The notes: generated by a model from the sequence alone, not told the origin. DNA of 64,000 bases from Haematobia irritans (GCF_050003625.1 NC_134400.1:67908126-67972125); one strand, 5' to 3'. Counted from the first letter of the stretch, positions 1 to 9,785 are shown. A program made the numbers and translations.

Positions 1-1420
1 CACCAGCACTTTTCTTTATATTTAAATGGCTAAGAATGTTAAAAATTTCTTCTTCGTCTGTGTGGTACAAGAACAAAGTATTGGATATTCTTCTTTCGCT
101 GTAAATACAAGTCTTAATATCACATTCATGTATGATTTTATTTACATTTTCCCTGAATTGAATAGCAAAGTTATTCGTACCAGACATTATATTCTCATTT
201 TTAAAATTGCTTTTAATCATCTCATCAACACATTCTGATTTTTTGCCAATAATCTCATTAATTATCCTCCATGAGGACCTAATGTCACTTCTCCGTTTTA
301 TTAACTCTATTCTGTAATATTCATTTTTGGCGTATACAAGGATTTTGTTGACTTTGTTTCTGAATTGTTTATATTGGTTTTCATAAGATTCATTATTACG
401 ATTGTTTTTCCATTTCTTGTACAAGTGGTCGCGCACGTTACACATTTTAATTAAACCACTATTCATCCAAGGATTTGGTTTTCTTCTTTTGTTTTTAAAT
501 ATTTTTATTTCTTTTGATTTGTCATAAATCTCACAGAATACATTATGTATCTCTCTGAAAAGATCATGTGTGTTTGTATTTCTTTGCATTACCAAATTCC
601 AATCTACATCATTAATGCATCTATTAAATTTTACCTCACTTATCACACTACCCACATTAATATTTTTGTTTTGTTCTCCCGTATAGTCATCAGTAAACAA
701 CATTGCATAAAGAGAGTAGTGATCAGATATAGTTGTTGTTACTACAGCAGAATATATCTTCGTATTTTTTGGTTTTGATTCGTTGCATCTCACGAAGAGA
801 TGATCAATACAAGTTTTCGTGTCGTTATGAATATTTTCTCTTGTTGTTTCATTTATTATGCATTTCAAGCCATGCGACGAGAGAATGTCTATATAATTGT
901 TTGTTGTGATGTTGAGCTTCATTATGTCAAGATTCATGTCTCCAACAACTATTAAGTTTTGTTTTTTATTTATATTCTTTATGTTATGTTCCATCTCAAT
1001 CATAAATTGGTTAACATTCAGAGAAGGAGGGCGATATATTGTGAGCAATGAAGCGCTCTCTTTATTTATTTCTAAATCAATTTTTAGACATTCATGAGAA
1101 TGCATATTTAAGAGAGTAGAAGAGTAGTTAATGGTTTCTTTTATGTACACAGCAATACCTCCTCCTCTACCTGTTCTATTAGCAAACACTGTGTTGAAAC
1201 CACGTATCATGTAAAATTGGTTTTCATTGTCATTGATATTGGTTTCCACTAGAACTATAATATCAACTTTTTTTATTTGTGCATCAATGCCAGCCAAGAA
1301 AGGAACAAAATTTTTTCTCAGTGATCTTATGTTCATATATATTAAAGAAAGTGAGCCATCAATTACCGGTTGGTTTATTTTAGAGAAATTTTCCAGTGTT
1401 AAAGTTTGTGGTATATTCAT
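1..1420 (-). CDS. ORF2 of copy A (endonuclease and start of reverse transcriptase), 3' part outside window
   Basis: Starting at the ATG at 1420-1418 I read this minus-strand frame codon by codon to position 2 and found no stop (473 codons). It opens with MNIPQTL and soon gives IYMNIRSLRKN, the start of an AP-type endonuclease, as in the other copies. The last residues in the window read KSAG, the block just before RT fingers motif RPI. The endonuclease nicks target DNA and the downstream RT copies RNA at the nick (target-primed reverse transcription). RT palm motifs would lie left of the window. It begins 134 bases after ORF1 stops, so it is probably translated by reinitiation or a related route. 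It is open as far as visible. Confidence 0.85.
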   Translation of the reverse strand, partial: MNIPQTLTLENFSKINQPVIDGSLSLIYMNIRSLRKNFVPFLAGIDAQIKKVDIIVLVETNINDNENQFYMIRGFNTVFANRTGRGGGIAVYIKETINYSSTLLNMHSHECLKIDLEINKESASLLTIYRPPSLNVNQFMIEMEHNIKNINKKQNLIVVGDMNLDIMKLNITTNNYIDILSSHGLKCIINETTRENIHNDTKTCIDHLFVRCNESKPKNTKIYSAVVTTTISDHYSLYAMLFTDDYTGEQNKNINVGSVISEVKFNRCINDVDWNLVMQRNTNTHDLFREIHNVFCEIYDKSKEIKIFKNKRRKPNPWMNSGLIKMCNVRDHLYKKWKNNRNNESYENQYKQFRNKVNKILVYAKNEYYRIELIKRRSDIRSSWRIINEIIGKKSECVDEMIKSNFKNENIMSGTNNFAIQFRENVNKIIHECDIKTCIYSERRISNTLFLYHTDEEEIFNILSHLNIKKSAG

Positions 1421-1553
1421 CGCAATTTGGATTGTCATACAAAAATGGAAAAAAACAATAAATGATAGAAATACACACTTCTGTATTGTTTTAATATTGT
1501 TTATTAATTTTCTTTGCAGTATTTTTTTATGTTAGATTTTTCACAAAAATAAT

Positions 1554-2648
1554 TTAATTCGATTGAGATTGATTGTTCATAACAGATTGGCAAATTAGTT
1601 CAAGGTCGGAATTATTATTAATAAGAATAGCATTTGTATTTTCAGACTTCTTTGCAAAAATCATTCCATTTTTCACCCATACAAATTTCCAATTCGATTC
1701 CTTTGCTTTGGTTTTTGCTAGCCAAAGCAATCGGCGATTGTTTGCAGTAAGTTGATCATTAACATATATAAAATTTGCTCTCTGCTGTCCCTCTCTAGGT
1801 AATGGATCCTCTATTCGATGTCTTTGAATTTTCCCCATTATCTCTCTTTTCTTGATGATCGATGCAAACTCAACAACAACTCTTCCTTTGTTTTTAATGT
1901 GATAGGCATTAGAAATATCACTCTCCATCAACTTCACATCCAAATTCGTTGCTATTGCTTTAGCAAGTTCGACTGCTTCTACATCTTTGTTTTGAATATT
2001 GTTTAATTCGACATTTCGTTCTATGATTTTTTGCTCCAGTTTGTTTATTCTTCCTTCCATATCATTTATTTGTTTTTCTTTTACATTATCCCTGTTTTGT
2101 AACTCAGCTACCTGTTTGTTTAAAATTGAGAGATTCTCATCAATTTTGGACATTGTACTTTCAAATTTGGAGGTGAGATTACTCATATTGGATACGAGTT
2201 GAGCCATGAATTCTTTCATTTGCTTCATATCGGCTTTCATTTCATCGATTCCCGACTTGGATGTCGACACAAGAGCCTCTCTAAACCTCTTACTTTGAGA
2301 GTTATTGCCATCAGAACTGTCTCTTGGTTGCTTCGAAACACTTGTTGTATTATTTTCTGAAAGTTCATCCAATTGTTGTTGCATCGGAGAACTTTGTGTT
2401 GAACTATCCTCATTGTACACATATGTACCATAGAAATTGTTGGGAGATTTGCTGCGTGGCTTACACTGGTGGCATTTCCATTCGGCTTTTTTCGCTGCGC
2501 CCATACCATTATATGTACTTTCTGATAAAACAGTACATGGATTAAAATGGAATTTTTTATTACAATTATGACAGAAAACAAAATTGGTTGTCATAATTGG
2601 CGTTAAACAGTGACCACAAATATTTTCAGGAACTTTTAGTTGATTCAT
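1554..2648 (-). CDS. ORF1 of copy A: PHD finger / coiled coil / FP25-like protein
   Basis: 364 aa. Residues 11-62 hold a C4HC3 zinc finger (C11, C14, C26, C29, H34, C38, C59, C62), the PHD-type finger known from CR1-like ORF1 proteins. A Q/S/N-rich linker follows, then a coiled coil of about 100 residues (around 125-225) with heptad-like L/I/M spacing. The C-terminal part contains NRRLLWLAKTKAKESNWKFV, resembling the baculovirus FP25K-like domain also found in retrotransposon ORF1 proteins. The likely role is an RNA-binding chaperone that packages element RNA into RNPs. The frame is fully open. The start ATG is supported by the matching N-terminus MNQL in copy B. Confidence 0.85.
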   Translation of the reverse strand: MNQLKVPENICGHCLTPIMTTNFVFCHNCNKKFHFNPCTVLSESTYNGMGAAKKAEWKCHQCKPRSKSPNNFYGTYVYNEDSSTQSSPMQQQLDELSENNTTSVSKQPRDSSDGNNSQSKRFREALVSTSKSGIDEMKADMKQMKEFMAQLVSNMSNLTSKFESTMSKIDENLSILNKQVAELQNRDNVKEKQINDMEGRINKLEQKIIERNVELNNIQNKDVEAVELAKAIATNLDVKLMESDISNAYHIKNKGRVVVEFASIIKKREIMGKIQRHRIEDPLPREGQQRANFIYVNDQLTANNRRLLWLAKTKAKESNWKFVWVKNGMIFAKKSENTNAILINNNSDLELICQSVMNNQSQSN

Positions 2649-2767
2649 TTTTCAAAATACGTATTATTGAAACAAATGCGAGAGAACGAAAAGTAAAAAT
2701 AAAAACAGCGATACGATATAGCAAGTATGCGCGTAACGAAAACAGTGCGTCTGTTCACTTCGAGTGC

Positions 2768-3655
2768 TTAATTTAATTTAATTTAATTTAATTTAATTTA
2801 ATTTAATTTAATTTAATTTAATTTAATTTAATTTAATTTAATTTAATTTAATTTAATTTAATTTAATTTAATTTAATTTAATTTAATTTAATTTAATTTA
2901 ATTTAATTTAATTTAATTTAATTTAATTTAATTTAATTTAATTTAACTTAATTTAACTTAATTTAATTTAATTTAATTTAATTTAATTTAATTTAATTTA
3001 ATTTAATTTAATTTAATTTAATTTAATTTAATTTAATTTAATTTAATTTAATTTAATTTAATTTAATTTAATTTAATTTAATTTAATTTAATTTAATTTA
3101 ATTTAATTTAATTTAATTTAATTTAATTTAATTTAATTTAATTTAATTTAATTTAATTTAATTTAATTTAATTTAATTTAATTTAATTTAATTTAATTTA
3201 ATTTAATTTAATTTAATTTAATTTAATTTAATTTAATTTAATTTAATTTAATTTAATTTAATTTAATTTAATTTAATTTAATTTAATTTAATTTAATTTA
3301 ATTTAATTTAATTTAATTTAATTTAATTTAATTTAATTTAATTTAATTTAATTTAATTTAATTTAATTTAATTTAATTTAATTTAATTTATTTTAATTTA
3401 ATTTAATTTAATTTAATTTAATTTAATTTAATTTAATTTAATTTAATTTAATTTAATTTAATTTAATTTAATGTAATTTAATGTAATTTAATGTAATTTA
3501 ATGTAATTTAATGTAATTTAATGTAATTTAATGTAATTTAATGTAATTTAATGTAATTTAATGTAATTTAATTTAATTTAATTTAATTTAATTTAATTTA
3601 ATTTAATTTAATTTAATTTAATTTAATTTAATTTAATTTAATTTAATTTAATTTA
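2768..3655. repeat. (AATTT)n pentanucleotide array 1
   Basis: About 890 bases of almost pure ATTTA units lie between the 5' ends of copy A (left, minus) and copy B (right, plus). There are scattered single-base variants (e.g. AACTT at about 2946 and 2956). A block at about 3472-3571 has every second unit changed to ATGTA, giving roughly ten copies of a 10-bp unit, which implies local expansion of one variant. No gene content. Confidence 0.97.
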
Positions 3656-3687
3656 GTCAGCCTGCAGCACTCGACGTGTACAGACGC
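3656..3687 (+). promoter_or_regulatory. 5' terminus of copy B with Inr-like TCAG and AGACGC
   Basis: The element begins with TCAG (A at 3659) right after the (AATTT)n array and carries AGACGC at 3682-3687. This resembles the Inr plus DPE arrangement of copies C and E, but the DPE-like motif is at +24, four bases too close. B may therefore be a weaker promoter. The function is inferred from the motifs only. Confidence 0.4.
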
Positions 3688-4014
3688 ATTTGCTTTCGCT
3701 ACGCATAAATCGCATTCCATTACGATAGTTTTTTATTTCCAATTTTTGAGACGTTCTTTTAAAATGAATCAATTACAAGTTTATGAAAATATGTGTAATC
3801 ACTGCTTAACACCTATAAATACAGCCAATTTTGTCCTGTGCCACAATTGTAATAAAAAATTTCATTTTAATCCGTGTACGGTTCTCTCTGAAAGTACATA
3901 TAATGGAATGGGCACAGCAAAAAAAGCTGAGTGGAAATTTTTTTTTTTTTTTAAATATCTTTATTATTAATAAACATAATCATTTACAATTCATCTTATT
4001 TCTATACTCCCACG

Positions 4015-4028
4015 AAGCCACAAGGCTT
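4015..4028 (-). promoter_or_regulatory. 3' UTR stem-loop of copy C
   Basis: Stem AAGCC / GGCTT with a 4-base loop, preceded in the RNA by ACAAACA and followed by CGTGGGA. It occupies the same place as the stems in copies B, D, E and F, and the stem pairs covary between copies (see findings). It is probably a recognition element for the element's own RT, by analogy with 3' hairpins of other LINEs. Confidence 0.6.
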
Positions 4029-4174
4029 GTTTGTAGGCAAACTAGATCTAAGTAATTGGATATATTATGATTATTAATTAAAATTGATTTCAGTTCAGCT
4101 GTATTTGATTTCTTATTTTGTATCTTATAGATTATTTTTGGTATCTTATAGGTTCGAGATCATAGTGATAGAGA

Positions 4175-7156
4175 TCATTTCATATTTACAAAGAAATTTT
4201 TAATTTCTCGTTTTTTAGCTTTTTTATTTCTAATATTAAATAAATTTATAGGTAAATAATTTAAGGTTTCTGGTAGAGCGACGTCTAGCGAAGATTTCCC
4301 ATAATTATTCATATATTTTGGGATTTTGTATCTTCCTTCTCGTCTTCTTCTTGTATTGTGTTCATGGTTTATTGGCTGTAGTAGATGTGTATTTGCAGAG
4401 AATTCATGTAATAGGGCAGTTCTGTAGAGTCCCTTAATGTTGAGTATTTGAAGATCGCTGTACATCTGGCCGATATCTTGTTGGTTTCTTGAAGAGTTTA
4501 TTCTGCTATTATGTCTACTGTTGCTAGTATTGTTTGCAGCTTGTGTTTGAGATTGGTTTGTTTTTTTGAAGTTGCGGTACAATATCTTCACGATCCTATC
4601 TTGCGACAATTGGAGTTGTCTGCTGCTTGCGCTATTACCCCATGCTGTAATTCCATGTCTGATGTATGATTCGGTCAGAGCAAAGTAGGCTTGCTTAACG
4701 ACATAAAAGGGGGAGCACAGGCTCAAATGATATAATGCGTATGCCGACTTCCGGATTTTGTTCTGCAGTTGTTCCCGATGAGTTTTCCACTTGAAGTGGC
4801 TGTCCAAGTGAACTCCCAAATACTTAAATGTTGTTACAACTTCTATCTTGTTGGTACAATCATCGTTTATATCTGGAGTTCTTATATTGTTATTGTGGAG
4901 GCAGGTTGTGTCATGGAATACGATCTGAATATCTGATTGAGTAACATGTGGAGGTCTAAAATGCATAATTTTTGTTTTTCCGGCGTTAATTATTAATCCA
5001 TTATCATGGCACCATTTGTTCACAATATTTAGCTCGTCTTGCAATATTTTTGTGGCAGTTCTTATGCATTTGTGCGAGACTACTAGCGCGGTGTCATCCG
5101 CATATGCGAAAGCAGTACTCTGTTTAATTGTGTTCATTAGGTCATTTGCATATATTATATACAATATTGGACCAAGTTTTGAACCTTGTGGCACTCCATA
5201 TTTCGATTGCTTAGTTGTGCTGAACTCGTTTTCTATTTTTACTTTGTAGTTCCGATAACTTAAGTAGCTCCGGAACCATTTCAAACTATTACCACGGATT
5301 CCATTTCGTTCTAGCGCATTTAGCAGGGTTTCATGTGACAGCGTATCAAAAGCTTTACTAAAATCAATGAAAAGGGCTAGGCTGCTAATATTTTCGTTTA
5401 AGTTTTTGTATATGTGATTCGAGAAGTACCCCAAAAGTTGATTAATGTTTTTTCCTTTCTGAAATCCGAACTGGTACTCGTGTATTACTTTATATTTTAT
5501 TAAAAACTGTTTGAGCCGTCTAACCACTATTTCTTCTAGAATTTTTTCAACAATGGATAAAATGGCAATTGGTCGATAGTTGTTGTAGTCTGACCTTTTG
5601 CCAGATTTATATATTGGGCGTATTATTGACGTTTTTAATATGTCAGGGACTTCTGCATTGTGTAAACTACAATTTATCAAAGCTGTCATTATTGGTGTAA
5701 GTGTTTTAGCGTTGTTTTTCAGGTCGATCGCTCGAATTCCATCCGCACCTTCACTTTTTCTTGTATTTAAAGTTTGTAGTATATTGTATATTTCTATTTC
5801 ATTTGTATATTCTAAGTACATTGTATTTGTTATTGTTGGAGGTACGGTGAGAATTGTTTTAATGTTACACGAATGTAGTATTTTAGATACATTTTTGTCG
5901 AAATTTTCGGCGAACATCTCAGCTACACTATTTATATTCTCTTCATCAAAATTTTTCTTGATCGTTTCGTCAATATTATTTATGGGTTTGCCAATTATTT
6001 CATTGATGAGCTGCCATGTACCTCGCATATCATTTTTGTTTTGTCGAAATTTATTATAGTTGTACATATTTTTGGCATATAGAATTTTTTTATTCAATTT
6101 GTTATTAAAAATTTTATAAATTTTTTCTTTTAATTCATTGGTTTTATTTTTTCTCCATTTTTTATAAAGTTTATTTCGTACTTCACAGCATTTTATGAGT
6201 TCATCGTTTAACCATGGAAGTGGATTTCTTTTCTTGTTATTATTTTTTGTATTTTCTTTAGAATTTTCATATACGTTATTAAAAATATTTAATATATTAT
6301 TGAACAATTCATTAGTGTCACTGGATTCATTTAATATTCTTCCCCAATTTACCGCTCTTAACATATTGTTTACTTTATTATTGTTTATTTTAGTGATATT
6401 GTTACTGTTATGTTCGCGTTTTTTATTTCTACACGTATTGTCATCACTTTCAATGCAACCATAGATTGTGTAGTGGTCGGATATTGATGTTGCAACAACA
6501 ACAGCGTGTGTGGTATTTTTCGTTCGAACGAACAAATGATCAATGCATGTGCTTGTGTGCTTTGTTGTATTTTCCCTAGTTGTCGCATTTACCATGCATT
6601 GTAGCCCGTGTGACGAAAGCATATTCAAATATTTTGTTGTTGTTATGTTGTTTGCCTTTATGTTTATATTCGCGTCACCTATGATGATCATATCTTGCCT
6701 TTTGTTTATGTTCACAACGCATTGTTCTAGTTCAATGATGAATGCAGAGATGCTTTGTTTGGGTGGTCGGTATATGGGCAATAGAGTCAAATATTTTTCT
6801 TCGTTTGTTTTAACTACTATTTTCAGTGTTTCAAATGAGGTTGTGCAAATTGTTGTTGTTTCGTAAATGAAGTGCTCTCTTAAGAATACTGCTATTCCCC
6901 CACCCCTTCCATCCCGATTTATGAATATGCTATTGAAACCTGTGATGTTGTAGAGATTGTTTTCTTCGCTTTGTATGTTTGTTTCACTCAATACGATTAT
7001 ATGAATTTTATTTATTATATTTTTAATATGTGTTAAGAGGGTTAAAAAATTTTTTCGTAGTGATCGTATGTTCATGTGTATAATTGTAAATGGATTGTTT
7101 TGACTGTTTATATCGATTTCATCGAAATTGTTTAAAATTGTGTTGGAGGGATTCAT
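4175..7156 (-). CDS. ORF2 of copy C: AP endonuclease and reverse transcriptase
   Basis: 993 aa, uninterrupted. The endonuclease covers about residues 22-235: MNIRSLRKN near 28, catalytic E58 in LSETNI, D161 in GDANINI and SDH at 226-228. The RT spans about 465-745: RPI at 528-530, IDFSKAFDT with Asp598, GVPQGS at 654-659 and the catalytic YADD at 685-688. A C-terminal thumb-like region follows (KYLGVHLDSHFKW, ITAWGN). There is no RNase H, as in CR1 and Jockey clades. A basic tail ends the protein. It performs target-primed reverse transcription in the nucleus. It lies 100 bases after ORF1. All catalytic residues are present. Confidence 0.92.
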   Translation of the reverse strand: MNPSNTILNNFDEIDINSQNNPFTIIHMNIRSLRKNFLTLLTHIKNIINKIHIIVLSETNIQSEENNLYNITGFNSIFINRDGRGGGIAVFLREHFIYETTTICTTSFETLKIVVKTNEEKYLTLLPIYRPPKQSISAFIIELEQCVVNINKRQDMIIIGDANINIKANNITTTKYLNMLSSHGLQCMVNATTRENTTKHTSTCIDHLFVRTKNTTHAVVVATSISDHYTIYGCIESDDNTCRNKKREHNSNNITKINNNKVNNMLRAVNWGRILNESSDTNELFNNILNIFNNVYENSKENTKNNNKKRNPLPWLNDELIKCCEVRNKLYKKWRKNKTNELKEKIYKIFNNKLNKKILYAKNMYNYNKFRQNKNDMRGTWQLINEIIGKPINNIDETIKKNFDEENINSVAEMFAENFDKNVSKILHSCNIKTILTVPPTITNTMYLEYTNEIEIYNILQTLNTRKSEGADGIRAIDLKNNAKTLTPIMTALINCSLHNAEVPDILKTSIIRPIYKSGKRSDYNNYRPIAILSIVEKILEEIVVRRLKQFLIKYKVIHEYQFGFQKGKNINQLLGYFSNHIYKNLNENISSLALFIDFSKAFDTLSHETLLNALERNGIRGNSLKWFRSYLSYRNYKVKIENEFSTTKQSKYGVPQGSKLGPILYIIYANDLMNTIKQSTAFAYADDTALVVSHKCIRTATKILQDELNIVNKWCHDNGLIINAGKTKIMHFRPPHVTQSDIQIVFHDTTCLHNNNIRTPDINDDCTNKIEVVTTFKYLGVHLDSHFKWKTHREQLQNKIRKSAYALYHLSLCSPFYVVKQAYFALTESYIRHGITAWGNSASSRQLQLSQDRIVKILYRNFKKTNQSQTQAANNTSNSRHNSRINSSRNQQDIGQMYSDLQILNIKGLYRTALLHEFSANTHLLQPINHEHNTRRRREGRYKIPKYMNNYGKSSLDVALPETLNYLPINLFNIRNKKAKKREIKNFFVNMK

Positions 7157-7256
7157 TTTTTAATATAAAAAAGAGAAAAAAATAAGGAGATAGTCTTTTT
7201 GGCTTTTGTTTTATATTGTGAGTCTTTCGGAAAAAAAATGATATATATTTAATTCA

Positions 7257-8372
7257 CTAATTTGATAAATGTTCAATATCAGATGCATTGCTTATGATGA
7301 TTGATGGCATATTTTCGGATTTGCGAGCAAATATATATCCGTTGTTTACCCAAACAAATTTCCATCCACTTTCTTTTGCTTTAGTTTTAGCTAACCACAG
7401 TAAGCGTCTATTATACGCAGTTAGCTCATCATTAATATATATGTATGTTTTTGTGGGTGTTGTGTTGTTGTCACTCAAAACGCTTGAGTCAATTCGATGA
7501 CCCCTTAGCTTTTCCATAAGATCTTTTTTTACATTTATGGATGCAAATTCGACAACAATTTTGTTATTCTTCTTTATGCGTCGAGCAGAGGTCATATCTG
7601 CTTCTGTAAGCTCAATTCCTACGTGTTCAGCAATTTTTTTTACTACCTCGTTCGGCTCTATGTTTGCATTGTTGACATTATTTATTTCAATGTTTTTGCA
7701 GAGTGTTTTTTGTTCTAATTGTTGTACCTTCTTCTCCAAGTCTTCAATTTTTTTGTTTTTTTCTCTATCCTTCTCTTGCAAATCAATTACCTGTGCAGAC
7801 AATTGGGAGAGTGTTTCGTTAATTGATGTTGTTGTTTCCGAAAGTTGTTGTTTGATTTCGTTGTTAGAGATAGTCAACGCATTAGTGTTCGCATTCATTT
7901 GTTGCATTATGTTGCTGCAAAACATTTCAAATGAGTTTTGCATGGTTTTTTGCAAGTCGATCATTCTGATTTTAAGTTCTTCCATTTCGTTTTGGTTGTT
8001 TATGGTAATGCTTGGTGTATTTTTAGATAGCGCTTCCCTAAACCTTTTTGCGTTATCGTTTACATTTACATCTTCCTCTCTTTGCTGTTTTTGAGTGCTC
8101 TCCACTGATAATTCTTGGGTTTCGTTGTTATTTTCTTTGTATACATAAGTTTGGTAGATGTTGTTTGGCGATCTCACGCGAGGTTTACATACTTGGCACT
8201 TCCACTCTTGTTTTTTTGTTGCACTCATGGAGTAATACGAACTCTCGGAGAGTACCGTGCATGGAGAAAAGTGAAATTTTCTTTCGCAATTATGACATGT
8301 GACAAAATTGGTTTGCTTTATGGGGGCATTGCAGTTACTGCATATATTTTGTACTGAATTCTGGCTTGCCAT
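7257..8372 (-). CDS. ORF1 of copy C: PHD finger / coiled coil / FP25-like protein
   Basis: 371 aa when started at the ATG at 8372 (MASQNS). The open frame extends upstream to 8462, but that part is 5' UTR by comparison with copies A and B, where the finger starts about 10 residues in. The C4HC3 finger is complete (C11, C14, C26, C29, H34, C38, C59, C62). A long coiled coil rich in Q, N, E and K follows (about 140-245). Then comes the FP25-like domain with NRRLLWLAKTKAKESGWKFV. It is presumed to bind and package element RNA. No disruptions. Confidence 0.88.
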   Translation of the reverse strand: MASQNSVQNICSNCNAPIKQTNFVTCHNCERKFHFSPCTVLSESSYYSMSATKKQEWKCQVCKPRVRSPNNIYQTYVYKENNNETQELSVESTQKQQREEDVNVNDNAKRFREALSKNTPSITINNQNEMEELKIRMIDLQKTMQNSFEMFCSNIMQQMNANTNALTISNNEIKQQLSETTTSINETLSQLSAQVIDLQEKDREKNKKIEDLEKKVQQLEQKTLCKNIEINNVNNANIEPNEVVKKIAEHVGIELTEADMTSARRIKKNNKIVVEFASINVKKDLMEKLRGHRIDSSVLSDNNTTPTKTYIYINDELTAYNRRLLWLAKTKAKESGWKFVWVNNGYIFARKSENMPSIIISNASDIEHLSN

Positions 8373-8450
8373 TGTTGTTGTTGTAAAGCGTAATTCTCTC
8401 ACAAAACAAAAAGAAAAAAAAAATATGTTCGTTATCCGCGTTCTTAATAA

Positions 8451-8484
8451 GCGTCTGTGCACTTCGGTGGCTACAGCTGAACTG
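8451..8484 (-). promoter_or_regulatory. Inr + DPE internal promoter of copy C
   Basis: The element starts with ACAGTTC (A+1 at 8483) and has AGACGC exactly at +28 to +33 (8456-8451), which fits the RGWYV downstream promoter element consensus at the required spacing. There is no TATA box. TATA-less Inr+DPE promoters at the 5' end are established for fly non-LTR elements such as jockey, I and F. The 13 bases 8484-8472 are also complementary to 3' UTR bases 4103-4091. Confidence 0.65.
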
Positions 8485-8698
8485 TGGGCGGGTAAGCTAG
8501 CTTATGGCTATTATGAATGAATGTTTTGAATTCTATTGTGGAGGGTAATGTCTGTGTTTTTTTTGTTGAGAACGCGATTTTCTCAACAATTTATCAAATT
8601 GAGTTTTACCCTAATCATTTAAAGCAATGTTTGAAAAATTTTTGAAATTTAGTATTTTTCAAACGTTTGTGTTTATTGCTTTGTTACCGCGAGATCAC
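8485..8698. other. 214-bp segment of unknown origin between copy C and resumed copy B
   Basis: Copy C ends at its initiator (8484) and copy B resumes at 8699, so these 214 bases belong to neither. The segment contains a small perfect-armed hairpin around GTTGAGAA...TTCTCAAC (about 8560-8586). There is no coding match and no copy of the left flank (GTGGAAA), so it is not a target-site duplication. It could be a 5' junction filler, a second small insertion or a 5' extension of C. Confidence 0.5.
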
Positions 8699-9785
8699 TG
8701 TCATCAGTGTAAACCGCGCAATAAATCTCCCAACAATTTTTACGGAACATATGTGTACAATGAGGACAATGCAAATCAAGGTTCTCCGATACAGCAACAA
8801 GTTAACGAACGGTCTGACAATACAACACCAACTATTATTATTCCGAAGCAACCAAGAGACAGTGCTGACACCAACAACTCACAGAGCAAGCGATTCAGAG
8901 AGGCTCTTGTGACCACATCCAAGTCAGGAATTGAAGAAATGAAAGCAGACATGAAAGAAATGAAAGATTTCATGGCTCAACTGACCGCTAGTATGAGTAA
9001 TCTCACCTCCAAGTTTGAGAATACCATGTCAAAAATAGAAGAGAATCTCTCAATATTGAACAATCAGGTCTCTGAATTGCAGAAAAGGGATAGCTTGAAA
9101 GAACAACAAATAAAGAATATGGATGGAAGAATAAATAAACTTGAACAAAAAATCATAGAGCGAAATATGGAAATTAACAACATTCAAAACAAGGAAATAG
9201 GAGCAATAGAACTTGTAAAAGCAATAGCTACAAGCTTAGAAGTACAACTGATGGAGAGTGATATCTTCAATGCCTACCATATACAAAATAAAAGAAAAGT
9301 TGTTGTTGAATTCGCATCTATAACAAAGAAAAGAGAGATAATGGGGAAAGTAAAACGACATCGTATAGAAGAGCCAGTGCCTAGTGAAGGACAAAAGAAT
9401 GGAAATTACATATACATAAATGACCAACTTACAGCAACCAACCGGCTATTGCTATGGCTAGCAAAGACAAAAGCCAAAGAATCGAGTTGGAAATATGTAT
9501 GGGTAAAAAACGGAATGATCTTTGCCAGAAAGTCAGAACATACCAATGCCATTTTGATAAATAATAACTCCGATATTGAATTAATTTGCCAATCAGAAGT
9601 GAATAATACAACAAAATCAAATTAAATACATATACAGTATAAGAAAGTTAAAAAAAATCAAAGTTTTAAAAAAACAATCTTAAAATTCTTAAAAAGAAAT
9701 AAATAAACAATAAAAAAAAAAAACACAAAACAAAACGCTTGAGCTCATAGAGCAATTTTTTTCTTTATATCAAATTTGAATTACG

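Larger units (their letters stand above)
1..2767 (-). mobile_element. CR1-like non-LTR retrotransposon copy A (runs off left edge)
   Basis: The 5' part of a two-ORF non-LTR element, read on the minus strand: short 5' UTR, ORF1 (2648-1554), a spacer of about 130 bases, then ORF2 from 1420 to beyond position 1. The 5' end abuts an (AATTT)n array at 2768. The DPE-like motif AGACGC lies at 2752-2747, but the initiator expected 27 bases upstream falls inside the array, so about 12 bases of the 5' end look lost or replaced. Sequence and ORF1 are closest to copy B, so A and B appear to be one family placed head to head across the array. The 3' end is outside the window. Confidence 0.85.
3938..8484 (-). 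mobile_element. CR1-like copy C, full length, both ORFs intact
   Basis: Minus-strand element of about 4.55 kb inserted in ORF1 of copy B. From 5' to 3': Inr/DPE promoter at 8484-8451, ORF1 8372-7257, spacer of 100 bases, ORF2 7156-4175, 3' UTR with stem-loop 4028-4015, AATAAA-type signal near 3965, and a poly(A) tail (T run at 3938-3952). Neither ORF has a stop or frameshift, so it is a candidate for an autonomous, recently active copy. It is clearly diverged from A/B and E at protein level, so it is a separate subfamily. Confidence 0.88.
3764..9625 (+). pseudogene. ORF1 of copy B, interrupted by insertion of copy C
   Basis: The first 58 codons (3764-3937) encode most of the PHD finger (C11, C14, C26, C29, H34, C38). 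Reading stops being ORF1 exactly after ...EWK at 3937. The next codon of the family, a cysteine (TGT) starting the last CxxC pair, is found at 8699, and the frame then runs to 9625 (308 aa) through the coiled coil and FP25-like domain (LLLWLAKTKAKESSWKYV). Together these give 366 codons, matching the 364 aa of copy A, so no element base was lost at the insertion. The ORF upstream of 8699 (from 8627) is unrelated readthrough. The start ATG is at 3764. Confidence 0.85.

Noticed and set aside
26..1535. Plus-strand ORFs across copy A
   Set aside because: They are antisense shadows of the minus-strand ORF2, which is open throughout.
2768..3655. CRISPR-like or telomeric array
   Set aside because: The pentamer has no spacers, and the flanks are retrotransposon ends.
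8627..8700. N-terminal extension (MFEKFLKFSIF...) of the resumed ORF1 of copy B
   Set aside because: The sequence before 8699 belongs to the unexplained junction segment. Homology to ORF1 starts exactly at the CxxC cysteine.
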